Shown here: positions 43,951-53,009 of the stretch, in pieces
How the letters are laid out: each line of letters starts with the position of its first letter
Position numbering within the stretch: position 1 is the stretch's first letter
NCBI GenBank assembly: GCA_003155795.1
Contig: PMEM01000024.1
Location: 103,508 to 161,321, forward strand
Reading direction: 5' to 3'
Length of the DNA: 57,814 nucleotides
Origin: Gemmatimonadota bacterium
GTDB taxonomy: Bacteria > Gemmatimonadota > Gemmatimonadetes > Gemmatimonadales > Gemmatimonadaceae
The notes under the pieces: model-generated
Told to the model about the DNA's origin: nothing
The model's input: only the letters and a program-made list of their open reading frames with translations
The model's database searches: none
Translations under genes and position numbers: made by a program

Positions 43951-46900
43951 TTAAAAGGTCGCGCGCAGCCCGAACCCGTAGTTCCGGGTTGTTGGCGTAT
44001 TGAAGAAATGAAACGCAGTACCGCCAGCGTTGTCGGAGCCAACTGTGTTGCCTTCGGGATCGCCGCCGGAGAATTTCGTGTGCATCAGAAGGTTGTGGCC
44101 GGTGAAGAACAACGAAGCGGTTTTGGCCGGCGTCCTGCTGAGCATCCGCTGCGGAAGCGTGTAGGATAGAGTCAGCTCGCGCAGTTTCACGTAGCCTCCA
44201 TCCTCGACGAGGTTGGTCTGTACCGACGTTGCGTAAGCAGTGTAGTAAGCCCTGTCACGCAACACTGCTACAGTATTCGGTTGCCCGGTTGTTGCGTTGA
44301 CGCCTGGCACGACATACATGTCGTTGCGGTGCTCTGTGACTTTCGCCGTGCCGCCTGGAATGGTGTACCACCCTTCGAAGTTCAGGATGTCGCCTCCCTT
44401 GCGGACGTCCACAAGACCAGAGAGGCTGACGCCACGATAACTAATTGATGACTGCAAGTTGCCTGTCCACTTGGGTTGGATATTGCCGAGCGCCGAAAGA
44501 GTACGGCTCGGGATTGGCATGCCCTTGTCGTCGATGAGGACCTGCCCCTGCTCGTTCCGCTTGTAGTCGAAGCCCCAGATCACTCCATAACCGTAACCCT
44601 GCATGATCCTTATTTGCGGGTAGCTGTAACCAGCGAGATAGATGTTACTGACGCCAGGCGCGAGTGAGATAACGCTCGAATGGTTGTTGGACCAGTTCCC
44701 GTGCAGCTCCCATGTAACGCCCTTCGCCTGGATCGGCGTGCCGCCCAACGAGATCTCGAGACCGCGGTTGCGCAGGTCTCCAGCGTTACGCAGGATGCTC
44801 GTGTAGCCGGTAGCGGCAGACGATGGCACGGCGAAAATCTGATCGTGCGTAGCTTTGTCGTACACAGTCACCTCGGCGCTCGCGCGGCCGGCGAAGAAAC
44901 GCAAGTCAACGCCGAGTTCCTTCGCCGTCGTGAGTTCCGGCTTGAGCTCCGGATTACCGAGGCTTGTGCTAAGACGGTATCCGTTCACACCGTTGAATGG
45001 CATGCTGAATGAAATTCCATTGTCCGCATTCGGAAAGTCCGAGAAACCGGCTCGAGAATATCCGGTCGAGAGTGAATAAGGGGGAGCAGCGTTTCCGACT
45101 CGTGCCCATGACGCGCGCAGCTTCCCGTAGTCGAAGATGTGATTTCTAATTCTGAGAGCATCAGAGAACACGTACCCGACACTCAACGACGGATAGAAGT
45201 ACGAGTTCGCGTTACTCGGAAGCGTAGAACTCCAGTCATTTCGAGCTGTGCCTTGCAGGAATAGGTAGTTTCGGAAGCCGAGTGATGCTTGGCCGTACAT
45301 TCCCATCAACTCCTGGCGCACACGACTATTCGTCCCAACGACCTGATTGAAGTTTGAAACGTTGTAGAAGTCGGGAATGTTTATTCCGTTGCCGCCGAGA
45401 TAGACGGAGCGTGAGCCGTCGGATGATATGTTGTTGCCAATCAGGCCGGACAGTGTCAGACTGCGCGTAACATCGATCTGACTCAAATTGAGCGTGAGGT
45501 CGTTGTTGATATTTCGGCGCGCAACCGTTTGGTCCCACATGCTTCCGCTGGAACTAGTTGCCCAGGGCCGCAGATCGGTGTGAAACGTACGCTGATCCGT
45601 GTATGTATCGATTCCGATACGGTCGGCGAGCGACAGGGAGTGAGGAAGTGCCAGGCTCAGGAACTGGCCTGCAATGAGCCTGTTCACGTCGCTTGTGTAG
45701 CCCTGGTGCTGGTCCAACCAGAATGCATCCGCTCCGCCAGATTTCGGAGTGCCGTCGCTGAAGAACGGCGCCTTGCTGTTGAAGCTGATTGGAGCCTGTG
45801 ACAGCCAGCGTTGCGGACCGTTCCAGCCATCGTCCAGGTAATCGTTGCCGTCCTGCGTGTACATCACGTTTGTCTGCGAAGTCAACAACTTTCCGATGCT
45901 GGTGGAAATGTTCGCAGTCACGTTAGTGCGCCCGAAGTCAGTGTTTGGTGTGATTCCGGTCTGTGTCGAGTGCGTGGCCCCGAGGAAATACGAACCGGCA
46001 GTAATGTGGCCGGAGATATTCGCTGAATTCTCTACCGAGTGGCCGTTTTGGTAGAAATCCTTGAGCGGATTGTACGTGGGTATACTGCTCACGCCGAGCG
46101 CCTGCAGAACGGCAGGATCGACAGCATTCTTCGCTGGCCCCCAAGCAGCCGTCGTCACCGGATTAGTGCCCGGAAATCCAGGTTGCACATATCCGCCACG
46201 GTTCAATGGCAGACCATTGGTGAAGAAACCGTTCGTTCCTGCGAGATAGGTGTTCTGAAATTGAGGCCAGATTGGCGTATCGGTCGTAACTCGCGAAGAA
46301 AAGCTTAGCGTAGTTGCGCCCGATCCTTTTTTCGTGGTAATCAGTATGGCGCCATTGGCCGCGCGCGACCCATAAAGGGCTGCTGCTGCCGCGCCGCGAA
46401 GAATCGAGACGCTCTCGATCGAGTTCGGGTCGATGTCCACTGCTCGGTTAGTCATCTGGCCCGCGTCGAGATTGAAGGCGCCTGACGCGTTAGCATCTAC
46501 GTTATTGCTTATAGGCACACCATCAATGACGAATAGCGGCTGGCTGTTCCCTTGAAAAGAAGACTCGCCGCGCAGCACGATGCGCGACGAGGCACCTGGC
46601 CGACCGCCGGAGCTGGTGATGACGACGCCGGCCGTTTTGCCAGCTAGCGCATCAATGACACTAGCTACGGGCGCCTGCGCAATCTGGTTGCCGGTGACCG
46701 TCTGCACAGTGTAGCCGAGAGTTCGCTGCTCTCGCTCCACACCAAGTGCCGTAACGACCACTCCTTCGAGACCCAGAGCTACGGCGGTTAGAGTGAAATC
46801 ATGCGTCAGCGTCGCGGCACCGAGCGTCGCTTGCTGCGACACAGGTGCATAGCCGAGCACCGCGACGTGCATAACAACCTGTCCTGTGGCCTTTGCGGCC

Positions 46901-47097
46901 GGTACGACCAAGCGATAGCTGCCGGCTGAGTTGGTAGAGGCGCTAAGTCCAAGTTCTTCGATGGTCACGTGTGCACCACTGACCGGCGCTCTCTCTTTGT
47001 TACGTACCGTTCCGGTGATGACGGTCTGTGCCCAAATCGTCACCGGCATACAGAGCGGGAGAAGAGCGTACAAAAACTTACGCGGAGACAATTTCAT
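43951..47097 (-). CDS. SusC/RagA family TonB-linked outer-membrane protein
   Basis: A 1048-residue TonB-dependent transporter from the ATG at 47097, where AAGGGA forms the ribosome-binding site. After the signal peptide (FLYALLPLCMPVTIWAQ) comes a carboxypeptidase-regulatory-like domain (ITGTVRNKERAPVSGAHVTI), then the plug with GYTVQTVTGNQIAQA, and the SusC hallmark ILRGAAAAALYGSRAANG with ILITTKKG. The barrel ends YGFGLRATF, with a terminal Phe as in outer-membrane insertion signals. With SusD it forms a pedal-bin transporter for oligopeptides or oligosaccharides. It is the first gene of the susC-susD-lyase series. Confidence 0.95.
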   Translation of the reverse strand: MKLSPRKFLYALLPLCMPVTIWAQTVITGTVRNKERAPVSGAHVTIEELGLSASTNSAGSYRLVVPAAKATGQVVMHVAVLGYAPVSQQATLGAATLTHDFTLTAVALGLEGVVVTALGVEREQRTLGYTVQTVTGNQIAQAPVASVIDALAGKTAGVVITSSGGRPGASSRIVLRGESSFQGNSQPLFVIDGVPISNNVDANASGAFNLDAGQMTNRAVDIDPNSIESVSILRGAAAAALYGSRAANGAILITTKKGSGATTLSFSSRVTTDTPIWPQFQNTYLAGTNGFFTNGLPLNRGGYVQPGFPGTNPVTTAAWGPAKNAVDPAVLQALGVSSIPTYNPLKDFYQNGHSVENSANISGHITAGSYFLGATHSTQTGITPNTDFGRTNVTANISTSIGKLLTSQTNVMYTQDGNDYLDDGWNGPQRWLSQAPISFNSKAPFFSDGTPKSGGADAFWLDQHQGYTSDVNRLIAGQFLSLALPHSLSLADRIGIDTYTDQRTFHTDLRPWATSSSGSMWDQTVARRNINNDLTLNLSQIDVTRSLTLSGLIGNNISSDGSRSVYLGGNGINIPDFYNVSNFNQVVGTNSRVRQELMGMYGQASLGFRNYLFLQGTARNDWSSTLPSNANSYFYPSLSVGYVFSDALRIRNHIFDYGKLRASWARVGNAAPPYSLSTGYSRAGFSDFPNADNGISFSMPFNGVNGYRLSTSLGNPELKPELTTAKELGVDLRFFAGRASAEVTVYDKATHDQIFAVPSSAATGYTSILRNAGDLRNRGLEISLGGTPIQAKGVTWELHGNWSNNHSSVISLAPGVSNIYLAGYSYPQIRIMQGYGYGVIWGFDYKRNEQGQVLIDDKGMPIPSRTLSALGNIQPKWTGNLQSSISYRGVSLSGLVDVRKGGDILNFEGWYTIPGGTAKVTEHRNDMYVVPGVNATTGQPNTVAVLRDRAYYTAYATSVQTNLVEDGGYVKLRELTLSYTLPQRMLSRTPAKTASLFFTGHNLLMHTKFSGGDPEGNTVGSDNAGGTAFHFFNTPTTRNYGFGLRATF

Positions 47098-47339
47098 GAC
47101 GGTGGGATCCCTTTGAAGTGGAACATGCACGAGCAGCGGAGCGCGAAGCTGACGCGGGGGACGCGGGCGCCAGAAGCTGGCTGTCAGGGAGGATTGCGAG
47201 GGAGTAGCGCACCGGCGCGAAACTGCGACGGCGAGGGACGGCGTTGTGCGTACGGCCGAGCGACTGTAAACCGCCGGCTGTGGAATCGGGTGCAGTTAAC
47301 GACGCAAGACGGCACAACCAGCCCTCCGGCTCAGGTTGC

Positions 47340-47352
47340 GTATAAAGTATCC
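47340..47352. promoter_or_regulatory. Operator-like palindrome, susC proximal copy
   Basis: GTATAAAGTATCC on the plus strand, read as GGATACTTTATAC on the minus strand; 12 of 13 bp fit the palindrome GGATA-N3-TATCC (one outer base of the second half site differs). It lies about 245 nt before the susC ATG and is centred 41 bp from the next copy. Confidence 0.55.
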
Positions 47353-47380
47353 AATCCCGGAAAACGCGCAAGTGTCAATC

Positions 47381-47393
47381 GAATACTTTATCC
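47381..47393. promoter_or_regulatory. Operator-like palindrome, susC distal copy
   Basis: GAATACTTTATCC, one mismatch from GGATA-N3-TATCC. It is immediately upstream (2 bp) of a minus-strand TTGACA box at 47378-47373. The 41-bp centre-to-centre spacing to the other copy is close to four helical turns, which would put both on the same DNA face. Confidence 0.55.
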
Positions 47394-47471
47394 AATTAGC
47401 CGAAATGATCCGGCCTCCACCAGGTACCCGACATCAGGCCAGAGGGCTAGCCTAAGCTCAGCCTAAATCGG

Positions 47472-48260
47472 CTAGCCGGCGGCCAGGTCGCTCGGTGCCA
47501 GGCTGTGCGCGCTTCCCCGTTGCAGCTGGTCCCTGCGATGACCGTCAAGAAAAGCAACGAGTGACTTGCCAGCTCCCAGTATGTGCTCACGCATGAGCCG
47601 CGTTGCGAGCTTGGCATCACGGGCGGCAACTGCTGCGGCTATCGCACGGTGCTCATCCTTCGCGCGCGTCTCACCATGCGTCAGTGCCAGCTGCATACGG
47701 AGGTAGCGATCACTGTGCTGATGCAGCTTCTTCACCATCGTCATGGTAAAAGCCCGCTTCGACGGCGCATACAGCGTCGAGTGGAACTGCCAGTTGAGAA
47801 CTCCCCAAGCCGCTACTTCACGGGCCTCAAGTGCGATCTCGTATGCATCCAGAATTTCGCGGGCGCGCTTGTCGTTCTCCACAGACATGTATGGAATTGT
47901 CCGGCGAAGCAAATCGCTTTCGATGTTGGCGCGCAACTCAAATAGCTCGACGATCTCTTCAAGCGACAGCGTGGAGACAACCGCACCGCGATGCGGACTG
48001 AAGTTGACCAGCCCCTCCGCTTCGAGCTGCCTGAGCGCCTCGCGCACCGGTATGCGGCTCACCCCAAGCTCGTCGGCGATCGCATCCTGCCGTAAAGGTT
48101 CGCCCTCGGGAAACTGGCCACGCAAAATCCGCTCGCGCAGCGCATCCAGCGTGAGGCCGGTGAGCGTCTGACGCTGAATCGGCACCAGACCACTGCCGGA
48201 AGGCGCCGTTGCCGTGTTGGTCGGCGCAGGCGAGGACGAGATTGCTTTTTGACGCGGCAT
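47472..48260 (-). CDS. GntR family regulator with FCD domain (FadR subfamily)
   Basis: A regulator of about 262 residues from the ATG at 48260. The winged-helix domain shows LRERILRGQFPEGEPLRQDAIADELGVSRIPVREALRQLEAEGLVNFSPHRGAVVS (seen as SRIPVREALRQLEAEGL), then the all-helical FCD ligand-binding domain with FELRANIESDLLRRT, NWQFHSTLY, and AKDEHRAIAAAV, whose His and Asp residues normally bind a metal and an organic acid. It stands between susC and the S9 peptidase, all on the same strand, and probably controls both. A long flexible Ala/Pro/Ser N-tail precedes the DNA-binding domain. Confidence 0.93.
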   Translation of the reverse strand: MPRQKAISSSPAPTNTATAPSGSGLVPIQRQTLTGLTLDALRERILRGQFPEGEPLRQDAIADELGVSRIPVREALRQLEAEGLVNFSPHRGAVVSTLSLEEIVELFELRANIESDLLRRTIPYMSVENDKRAREILDAYEIALEAREVAAWGVLNWQFHSTLYAPSKRAFTMTMVKKLHQHSDRYLRMQLALTHGETRAKDEHRAIAAAVAARDAKLATRLMREHILGAGKSLVAFLDGHRRDQLQRGSAHSLAPSDLAAG

Positions 48261-48491
48261 TTCGGCTCCGAAATCGTGTTTGGATCTCGCGTGCGCCAAA
48301 GCGGCCGCGGGACACCACGAGCCGGCGACACCGGTCCCACGATGCCACCGGCCTGTCGCTGGGTCCTTGCGACCCTGCGTTGGACAAATTCGCCAACTCT
48401 TTCGGCGCGCACAACCGATCGCCGCCTTTTACACCATAAACGCCCGAAGAGTCCGCGTTGACATCATCATCTCCAACGCATTAGTACACCA

Positions 48492-50867
48492 TCAGTTGGC
48501 CAACCGGCGCTCAACGCCCGGCCGCGCAGCAGATGCGGTAGCCGCCGGGTCAGCAGCGTTACCATGATTTCTGTCCGGAGGGTCCACGTTCAGCAAATTA
48601 CGGACAAAGAAGTCGAACCTTTTCAGCTCGCCATAAGGACCGCCGGACCCGTGGCCAGCGCCCGGAATGACCAGCAGGTCAAAATACTTCTTCGCCTTTA
48701 TCAGTGCGTTCACAACCTGCATGGTTGAGGACGGATCCACGTTGGGATCCATCTCTCCCACAACCAGAAGCAGCTTTCCCTGCAGGCGGTACGCATTGTC
48801 CACATTTGACGACGCCGCGTACTGCGGGCCAACAGGCCATCCCATCCACTGCTCATTCCACCAGATCTTGTCCATCCGGTTGTCCTGCGAGCCAGCCGCT
48901 GAGAAAGCGACCTTGTAGAACTCGGGATGGAAGAGCACTGCGCCGAGCGCACTCTGTCCACCGGCCGACGTACCGTAGATCCCCACGCGGCTGATGTCGT
49001 AGAAAGGGTATTTGGCGGCGACCGCCTTGTGCCACAAAATGCGGTCCGGGAAACCCGCGTCAGCGAGGTCCTTCCACGCGACATCATGAAACGCCTTGGA
49101 CCGATTCGACGTACCCATCCCGTCGATCTGCACGACGATGAAGCCAATCTCCGCCTGCGCCTGCATCCCGGCCTGCGTTCCAAATGTCTTGGGGACGAAA
49201 GAATCCTGCGGGCCCGCGTAGATGTTCTCGATGACAGGATACTTCTTGTTCGGATCGAAATTCATGGGCCGGATGATGACGCCCCAGATATCAGTCTTCC
49301 CGTCGCGGCCCTTCGCCGTAAAAACCTCTGGCGGGCGCCAGCCGGTCGCGAGCAGCGCGCTCGCATCAGCACGTTCCACGTTCATGAGTACTTTCAGGTC
49401 GCTCGTCCGGCGTAGTTGCAGAACAGGCGGTAGATCCACACGCGACCAAAGATCGACATAGTACTGCTTGTCAGGCGAGAAGCTTACGGTGTGAGTCCCA
49501 TCTGCGTCCGTGATGGCCGTCAGCCCGGTGCCGTCGAAGTTGATGCGATAATGGTGGACAAAATACGGATCCTTGCCCGGATACATCCCGCTCGCAGCGA
49601 ACCAGATCTGGCGCTTGCTGGTATCCACCCAATCGACGCCGCGCACGACCCATTGTCCTTTGGTGATCTGATTCTTCACGCGGCCCGTCGCGCCATCGTA
49701 CAGGTACAGGTGATTCCAACCGTCGCGCTCCGACATCCAGATGATCTCCTTGCCGTCATCGATGTCGTACCTGTACTTCTTTGCTGAGTACTCGAAGAAT
49801 GTGGGAGACTCCTCGTCGACAACTGAGCGCGTGGCGCCGGTGAGAGCATTGATCTCGATGATGCGATAGACCTGGTGTCCTCGCTGGTTGTACTCGAAAG
49901 TCACAGCGTGACTGTCACGCCGCCAGACCAGCCGGCCAACGTCGTACGCGTTGGGGAAGAGCGAGTTGGCTATGATGAACTGCTTGTTCGACGTCAGGTC
50001 AAAGAGCACCGGTTGGTCAACGTCAAGCACGTCGCCCGGCTTGCTGTAATAGAGCGCGGAGTCTTTCGGCTGAAGCTGGTCGGTGGGTGACGACAATACG
50101 TAGTGTACCTGCCGACGATAGCCCGGACGCACTTTATAGGCGGCGAGCCGTTTCGAGTCTGGCGACCAGGCAATGGATGCGGCATCGTACGCATCTCCCT
50201 CGGATCCGTCCGTGCTCAGCATCGTGCCGTGCGTAGAATTCACGGGACGGACGTACACATTGTAGTTGCGTATCAGCGCTTCCTGTTTGCCATCGGGTGA
50301 CAGCTGCGGCATCGTATCCACCGGGGGAAGCGCGCCGAAGAGTCCGCCACCAAAAGTCCGGCGCTCCCGCGGAGTCCTCGCTGTGCGTGGTACCGGTGCG
50401 CACGCGTAGTCTGTCAGCGTACAACGCCAACGCTCGGCGTCGGCGGGGGCAGTGAAAGTGCGGCCCCGCACCGCGAACTCGATTGCGCGCTCGCCGTCCG
50501 CAATGGTGAACGTCGTGAATGGAAGCGTGATCGCGGTAACCGGCTGCTTCAGGACGAGGCTCAGCGCCGCAGCAAGTTTCTCGTGGTCAAACGCCGGGTG
50601 CCGTTGCAGAGTTGTTGCGTCGACAAGCATGAAACTATGCCCGCCGCGAACGGACTTGCGATAGACAAAGCTGTCACCGGCAGGTAGCCAGCTTGGTGGA
50701 TCAGCAGCATCCACAACGAGACCGTCCAGTCGCTGCGCCAGACCTTCTGCGCGTGCATAGTCGGCGGCTGTTCCCTGCGCCCGGGCTGCAGCCGGAAGCA
50801 CGACGGTGCCGGTGAGCAGTACGGTAACAACAGCGAGTCGTGCTGCCAATCCTGTTGGAGATTTCAT
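48492..50867 (-). CDS. Secreted dipeptidyl peptidase IV-like S9 peptidase
   Basis: A 791-residue exported serine peptidase from the ATG at 50867, the start that gives a proper signal peptide ([26 protein letters not shown] seen in part). The N-terminal beta-propeller (DPPIV_N) covers the middle, with [18 protein letters not shown], and the catalytic alpha/beta-hydrolase domain is C-terminal: nucleophile in [11 protein letters not shown] (near residue 634), Asp in [11 protein letters not shown], His in GAGHGSGG. The nucleophile is G-T-S-A-G rather than the more usual G-W-S-Y-G. It would cut di- or tripeptides from substrate fed to the SusCD system. An operator-like site lies about 105 nt upstream of the start. 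Confidence 0.92.
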   Translation of the reverse strand: MKSPTGLAARLAVVTVLLTGTVVLPAAARAQGTAADYARAEGLAQRLDGLVVDAADPPSWLPAGDSFVYRKSVRGGHSFMLVDATTLQRHPAFDHEKLAAALSLVLKQPVTAITLPFTTFTIADGERAIEFAVRGRTFTAPADAERWRCTLTDYACAPVPRTARTPRERRTFGGGLFGALPPVDTMPQLSPDGKQEALIRNYNVYVRPVNSTHGTMLSTDGSEGDAYDAASIAWSPDSKRLAAYKVRPGYRRQVHYVLSSPTDQLQPKDSALYYSKPGDVLDVDQPVLFDLTSNKQFIIANSLFPNAYDVGRLVWRRDSHAVTFEYNQRGHQVYRIIEINALTGATRSVVDEESPTFFEYSAKKYRYDIDDGKEIIWMSERDGWNHLYLYDGATGRVKNQITKGQWVVRGVDWVDTSKRQIWFAASGMYPGKDPYFVHHYRINFDGTGLTAITDADGTHTVSFSPDKQYYVDLWSRVDLPPVLQLRRTSDLKVLMNVERADASALLATGWRPPEVFTAKGRDGKTDIWGVIIRPMNFDPNKKYPVIENIYAGPQDSFVPKTFGTQAGMQAQAEIGFIVVQIDGMGTSNRSKAFHDVAWKDLADAGFPDRILWHKAVAAKYPFYDISRVGIYGTSAGGQSALGAVLFHPEFYKVAFSAAGSQDNRMDKIWWNEQWMGWPVGPQYAASSNVDNAYRLQGKLLLVVGEMDPNVDPSSTMQVVNALIKAKKYFDLLVIPGAGHGSGGPYGELKRFDFFVRNLLNVDPPDRNHGNAADPAATASAARPGVERRLAN

Positions 50868-50969
50868 GGTTTCTCGTTTGACCGCATAGCGCGTCCAGCC
50901 AGCGGCTACGTTGTGAAGGCAGGCCAATCCATATTCTCGTGCTGCGCCGAGGCCTGCAAAGGCGAGATG

Positions 50970-50982
50970 GGATATAGTATCC
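50970..50982. promoter_or_regulatory. Perfect operator-like palindrome upstream of the S9 peptidase
   Basis: GGATATAGTATCC on the plus strand, an exact GGATA-N3-TATCC palindrome. It lies about 103 nt before the peptidase ATG and shares the pattern with the two copies ahead of susC at 47340 and 47381. A TATATC box overlaps it on the minus strand, so binding would be expected to block or steer transcription of the peptidase gene. Confidence 0.6.
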
Positions 50983-51152
50983 AACCTGAGCGGGCGCAAG
51001 ATTCGGCTGCATCCACGGCGTCCAAGTGCAACGTCGCCGCCACCCAGAGGCGTGAGACACCAGGCAGAATCCCCAGTACGGATAGCAACCTGGAGGGCAC
51101 GTGAGTGTCCTTTGAACGTATTGGAGAAGGAGACGTCGCCGTTGTTACGCTG

Positions 51153-51551
51153 CTACTTTCCTCTCGGGTTCGACACAGTGAGCTTGAATCCATCGGGATC
51201 GGTCAGCTGAAATCCCATTGATCCCCACGGCAGGGGCTCAGGCGCACCGTCGAGCTTGAGGCCTGCTGCTGTAGCGCGATTGGCGAGTCCCACGATGTCC
51301 TGCGTTGTGTTGAGCCAGACACGAAGGCCGGCTCCCTTGCTGCGATCTTTCCCTTTTGCGAAGTCATCCTGCCCGAGTCCGATCTGAGCGGGGCCGGCCT
51401 TGAGCATGACGAATTGCACCTTACCTTCGTTCTCCACAGTGCGCACGATCTCGAGGCCGAGTCCGACCGTGTAGAAGTGAATGCTCTTCTGAATATCAGA
51501 GCACGTAAGAGCGATGTTGAATTCCTGTACATCTATTGCCGTTTCGGACAT
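51153..51551 (-). CDS. VOC family protein (glyoxalase/bleomycin-resistance fold)
   Basis: A 132-residue vicinal-oxygen-chelate protein: NIALTCSDIQKSIHFYTVGLGLEIV at the start (paired beta-alpha-beta units), VMLKAGPAQIGLGQDD in the middle, and GSMGFQLTDPDGFKLTVSNP at the end. Typical VOC metal ligands would be a His/Gln early and a Glu late; the early ligand position is not obvious, so function (glyoxalase, dioxygenase, resistance) cannot be assigned. GAGG precedes the ATG by 7 nt. No close partner gene. Confidence 0.85.
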   Translation of the reverse strand: MSETAIDVQEFNIALTCSDIQKSIHFYTVGLGLEIVRTVENEGKVQFVMLKAGPAQIGLGQDDFAKGKDRSKGAGLRVWLNTTQDIVGLANRATAAGLKLDGAPEPLPWGSMGFQLTDPDGFKLTVSNPRGK

Positions 51552-52060
51552 GGTCGCCTCGTTAAAAGTTGGATGCTACTTGCATAGCAATTGCGTTACG
51601 TTCGTCGTCTTGCCAGTAATGCTAACTCCGAAACTCGCGCCAGCGTCGCTGTTGCTCTTCCGGTGGTTGGTCTTCCACATGTGATGCAATCCACCAGATG
51701 TTGCCGCACTGAGGAATTCGAGGAGGTGAAGTGCTCCAGTGACGAACAGATACGGTGTTATGCTGCGGAATCCATCACGGATTGGATTGAGTGCCATTCT
51801 ATTGCTCTGATTTCAAAGAGTGGTCAGAGGCTCGTACACTCTCCGTCGTGATGCGTCCAGTTCGCGAAACTGCACGCGGTTTCCTGCGCGGTCCTGCACA
51901 TCTGGAATCGAAAATACCACAATTTTAGCTGAATACTCGACAACGAGCCGGCCGGGGGCACTTCTGTAGCGCAGCGGTGGTAGAGCGGCTTCTGGGAATG
52001 TCAACGTCGCTGACGCCGGGATCTACGACCAATGCGGACTGCCACAGCCGGGCCGTACCG
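51552..52060. other. Intergenic region, no supported gene
   Basis: About 500 bp with only poor frames. A stretch at 51966-51986 (GTAGCGCAGCGGTGGTAGAGC) looks like a tRNA D-arm, but no acceptor, anticodon stem or T-arm follows. Base composition is less GC-rich than the surroundings. The promoter of the glyoxalase-fold gene must lie at its left end. Confidence 0.5.
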
Positions 52061-52639
52061 TCAGACTTGGGATGACGCTGCTTTAGCTTGATCTGTCTTA
52101 CTGACGGCGAGCGCCCACCATCCGATGCAGACCGAGGCTGCAACGATCAGTGTGCCGATGGCGCGGATGTCGCGTGCGATGAGCGTGTCATTCGGCAGGA
52201 CGTCCCAGACGCCGAGTAAAAAGTTCCAGTCGTGCTCGCCACCGCCTGCAAGCGGCAGGTCCATTGCGCGCGCGTCTGCTACATAGCGCGCGATGTTCCA
52301 GCAGTTCTGCCCCACCCACCAGAGCGGTACAGTGGCTGCATGTCGATCACCGCGGCGCCAGAAATAGATCACGAACAGGAGTGGCACGATCAACTGAAAC
52401 ATCGTGCCGCCCAAAGCCGTGATCACTTCACCGCCCCATGCAAAGACGAGGTGACCGGTTTCGTGAATGGGGAGATCGAGTCCGTCGAGGAAGCGAAACT
52501 GATCTGGCGTCGCCACGCACCACGCACCGTAGATGGCGAGACCAGCGGTGAGTATGAGACGTCCGCGACGCTGGGTGAGCATCATTGCTGGCGCTTCGGC
52601 TTCCGCCTCCGTCAGCTCCGACGAGTCGCTGTCACGCAC
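52061..52639 (-). CDS. Membrane protein with HETGH motif
   Basis: A 192-residue membrane protein with about four helices. The segment LDLPIHETGHLVFAWGG places a HExxH motif at the edge of a helix, as in membrane zinc proteases (M50-like), and GGGEHDWNFLLG lies between two later helices. It is too short and too divergent to be assigned to M50 with confidence. The start at 52639 is GTG; an internal ATG (residue 19) is possible. The N-terminal 15 residues are acidic and likely cytoplasmic or unstructured. Confidence 0.65.
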   Translation of the reverse strand: MRDSDSSELTEAEAEAPAMMLTQRRGRLILTAGLAIYGAWCVATPDQFRFLDGLDLPIHETGHLVFAWGGEVITALGGTMFQLIVPLLFVIYFWRRGDRHAATVPLWWVGQNCWNIARYVADARAMDLPLAGGGEHDWNFLLGVWDVLPNDTLIARDIRAIGTLIVAASVCIGWWALAVSKTDQAKAASSQV

Positions 52640-52663
52640 GGTTATTTGATCGGCCGAATGAAT

Positions 52664-52870
52664 TCATCGAAAGTAGGCGACAGCCGCGCCGGCGATGAGC
52701 GCCGCGAACCCAGCACCGAGTATCAGCGACATGCGATTCCGCCGATCCTGATCGACTGCGCCGCCGCCGCCGGCCTTGTTGCGACCAAGACCTCTTGCAA
52801 CAAAGAACCAGGAGATAAAAAGCGCAGCTCCGATAACGTACAGTACAAGTGAGAGATATCTGCTTGTCAT
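52664..52870 (-). CDS. Small two-helix membrane protein
   Basis: A 68-residue protein: hydrophobic helix at residues about 6-27, a Gly-rich, charged loop (GGGGAVDQDRRNR) and a second helix at about 46-66. No family recognised. A good ribosome-binding site (AAGGACG) lies before the ATG. It is 24 nt upstream of the HETGH protein gene in the same orientation, so the two are probably co-transcribed. Confidence 0.7.
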   Translation of the reverse strand: MTSRYLSLVLYVIGAALFISWFFVARGLGRNKAGGGGAVDQDRRNRMSLILGAGFAALIAGAAVAYFR

Positions 52871-52954
52871 ATGTTACGTCCTTCGGTCTGCGGGACCGAT
52901 TCGGGTTGTGGATAGGTTCGAATGGCGCATCCGGATTACACTTGCGTTTCGTGA

Positions 52955-52992
52955 TACTCACGTCGGCGCTTTCCGAAGCGCCGACGTGAGTA
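52955..52992. terminator. Strong hairpin downstream of the M28 peptidase gene
   Basis: A perfect 17-bp stem (TACTCACGTCGGCGCTT at 52955-52971 with its complement at 52976-52992) closed by a TCCG loop. It lies 17 nt after the M28 stop on the minus strand. It has no T tract, so intrinsic termination is less certain than for the hairpins at 7407 and 12997. Confidence 0.6.
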
Positions 52993-53009
52993 CATGAGTC
53001 TGGTGTCGC

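Larger units (their letters stand above)
47098..47471. other. susC upstream control region
   Basis: About 370 bp between susC and the GntR-type gene, both on the minus strand. It holds no gene but carries two operator-like palindromes (47340-47352 and 47381-47393) and a TTGACA box between them (minus strand 47378-47373). It is markedly AT-richer than the flanking coding DNA around 47340-47400. Confidence 0.6.

Noticed and set aside
51576-51797. 73-residue gene in the 51.5-52 kb gap
   Set aside because: No ribosome-binding site, no recognisable family, and residue composition unlike the neighbours.
51959-52030. tRNA gene suggested by GTAGCGCAGCGGTGGTAGAGC
   Set aside because: Only a D-arm-like stretch is visible; the D-stem has a G-A clash, there is no anticodon stem with a sensible loop, no GGTTCGAATCC-type T-arm and no matching acceptor ends.
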